This document shows, in pieces, positions 5,170-5,638 of a stretch of 5,638 nucleotides of DNA. Made by a program: the position numbers and the translations under genes. Source of the DNA: WYEN01 sp049976205 (lineage in GTDB: Archaea > Thermoproteota > Thermoprotei_A > Sulfolobales > AG1); NCBI GenBank assembly GCA_049976205.1, contig JBMFIR010000058.1:1-5638 (forward strand), read 5' to 3'. The notes under the pieces are model-generated. The model did no database searches. It saw nothing but the letters and a program-made list of their open reading frames with translations, and was not told the DNA's origin. The first letter of the stretch is position 1; each line of letters begins with the position of its first letter.

Positions 5170-5422
5170 TCTAAGATACGTAAGCTAAATACATGATATA
5201 ATCATAACCACAACAATATTATAACATATTTATATTTATATAATATGTTACTTAAGTAATGATTCTTGTTTCCAGAGTCTCACCTCAGATTCTCAGCAAG
5301 ATCTTGTGACTAACGAGATGAAGCAATTATATATTTGTTTAAAAATACATATGGTGTATATACGCATAAAGTATTGAGATACTCAGGATTTTTAATTAAA
5401 TACTCTTAATTACAACTGAATG
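5170..5422. other. AT-rich gene-free region
   Basis: No frame supports a gene. The region contains a long AT hairpin at 5222-5250, a TATA-like TTATATAT near 5327-5334 followed by an ATG at 5351 that opens only eight codons, and a short T-tract near 5391. It separates the RadA-like gene from the CRISPR leader. Confidence 0.5.
5222..5250. repeat. AT-rich inverted repeat
   Basis: Arms TAACATATT (5222-5230) and AATATGTTA (5242-5250) are perfectly complementary and enclose an inner ATAT/ATAT pair, so almost the whole element can fold. It starts about 50 bases after the RadA-like stop codon. It could aid transcript ending or DNA melting; composition alone makes such repeats fairly likely in AT-rich DNA. 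Confidence 0.4.
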
Positions 5423-5442
5423 CCTCGCTCTCTGGGGCGGGG
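5423..5442 (+). repeat. GC-rich hairpin at the upstream edge of the CRISPR leader
   Basis: CCTCGCTC and GGGCGGGG pair over eight positions around a TCTG tetraloop. Two pairs are G-U wobbles in the plus-strand RNA and would be mismatches on the minus strand, so it favours a plus-strand transcript. It stands out in AT-rich surroundings, where GC-rich spots in hyperthermophiles often mark structured RNA. Confidence 0.45.
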
Positions 5443-5608
5443 ATGATTGATGTTTATAAACTTGATGCTGGTATTATAATTGGATGATGAGATAGTAATA
5501 GGCATAGTATCAAGACCCTCAAATAATGACTACGAGAAATGGAGGTCATCAACAATATCCCCGAGCCCCCGAGAGAGAATAGGGGGTAATGAGCCGGAGA
5601 CCCTACCA
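5443..5608 (+). promoter_or_regulatory. Probable CRISPR leader
   Basis: This non-coding stretch lies immediately upstream of the repeat and is oriented like a leader, since the repeat's ATTGAAAG tag points away from it. A TATA box TTTATAAA is at 5453-5460. The last 60 bases include CCCCGAG and CCCCCGAG in tandem (5559-5573), and a CCCCC (5566-5570) that can pair with GGGGG (5582-5586). Leaders carry the array promoter and sequences that direct Cas1-Cas2 to insert spacers at the first repeat. The exact left boundary is not visible. Confidence 0.55.
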
Positions 5609-5638
5609 AGAGATCTTATATAGAATTGAAAGGGCTAT
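5609..5638 (+). CRISPR. First CRISPR repeat (5609-5632) and start of first spacer
   Basis: The 24-base element at 5609-5632 ends TATAGAATTGAAAG. Its last eight bases, ATTGAAAG, are the crRNA 5' tag of Sulfolobus type I-A/III systems, and about 18 of 24 positions agree with a Sulfolobus repeat I recall. Six bases (5633-5638) would begin the first spacer. Only one copy is in the window, so repetition cannot be shown here; the left boundary is taken from the usual 24-25 base repeat length. No cas genes are in view. Confidence 0.72.

Noticed and set aside
5484..5490. ATGATGA matching box C of a C/D small RNA
   Set aside because: No CUGA box D follows within about 60 bases, so a C/D RNA is not supported.
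5480..5623. TTG-initiated 47-codon frame with a TATA box 27 bases upstream, reading DDEIVIGIVSRPSNN
   Set aside because: The spacing fits a leaderless gene, but its stop lies inside the CRISPR repeat and the protein is unrecognised and rich in proline, serine and arginine late on. The TATA box more likely serves the leader. A conserved homolog would reopen this.
1..5638. Insertion sequences, tRNA or rRNA genes
   Set aside because: No transposase motif, terminal inverted repeats with target duplication, cloverleaf or rRNA sequence was recognised on either strand.

Overview
The window looks like a stretch of a hyperthermophilic crenarchaeal chromosome, probably from the Desulfurococcales or a relative. 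The signs are AT-rich DNA with AGA/AGG arginine and ATA isoleucine codons, frequent GTG and TTG starts, TATA boxes 23-30 bases ahead of starts that often leave almost no mRNA leader, a PolB2-type DNA polymerase, and a CRISPR repeat ending in the crenarchaeal 8-base tag ATTGAAAG. The lineage is inferred from these features and not from a database match.

Layout from left to right. (1) Bases 1-674, minus strand: the N-terminal part of a coiled-coil protein with a PD-(D/E)XK nuclease-like domain (DUF3782-like), cut by the window edge. (2) Bases 827-1500, plus strand: a VapB/VapC toxin-antitoxin pair with overlapping genes, a TATA box that predicts a leaderless mRNA, and two overlapping palindromes just upstream that look like an operator. 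(3) Bases 1572-1901: a small unrecognised protein with its own promoter and ribosome binding site. (4) Bases 1902-2191: no supported gene, a short palindrome, and a stem-loop at the convergent end of the polymerase gene. (5) Bases 2192-5169: the centrepiece. On the minus strand a 78-residue helical protein is followed by PolB2, a family-B polymerase with a degraded exonuclease and an altered motif C. Diverging from them on the plus strand is a RadA/RecA-like protein with no working P-loop. The shared intergenic region holds a TATA box for the RadA-like gene and an ACTTTC hexamer that fits the ANTTTC DNA-damage box known from Sulfolobus. (6) Bases 5170-5608: an AT-rich gene-free region with two hairpins and what appears to be a CRISPR leader. 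(7) Bases 5609-5638: the first CRISPR repeat and six bases of the first spacer; the array continues outside the window.

How the parts fit. PolB2 (Dpo2), the small helical protein and the inactive RadA paralog probably act together in damage-tolerant DNA synthesis. The combination resembles the bacterial ImuA-ImuB-DnaE2 mutasome, which also pairs a specialised polymerase with a RecA-like protein of altered function. The rest is typical archaeal accessory content: toxin-antitoxin, a nuclease-like coiled-coil protein and CRISPR. The RadA-like gene may start at a rare ATT codon, because the only standard start (TTG at 4531) would remove conserved N-terminal sequence.
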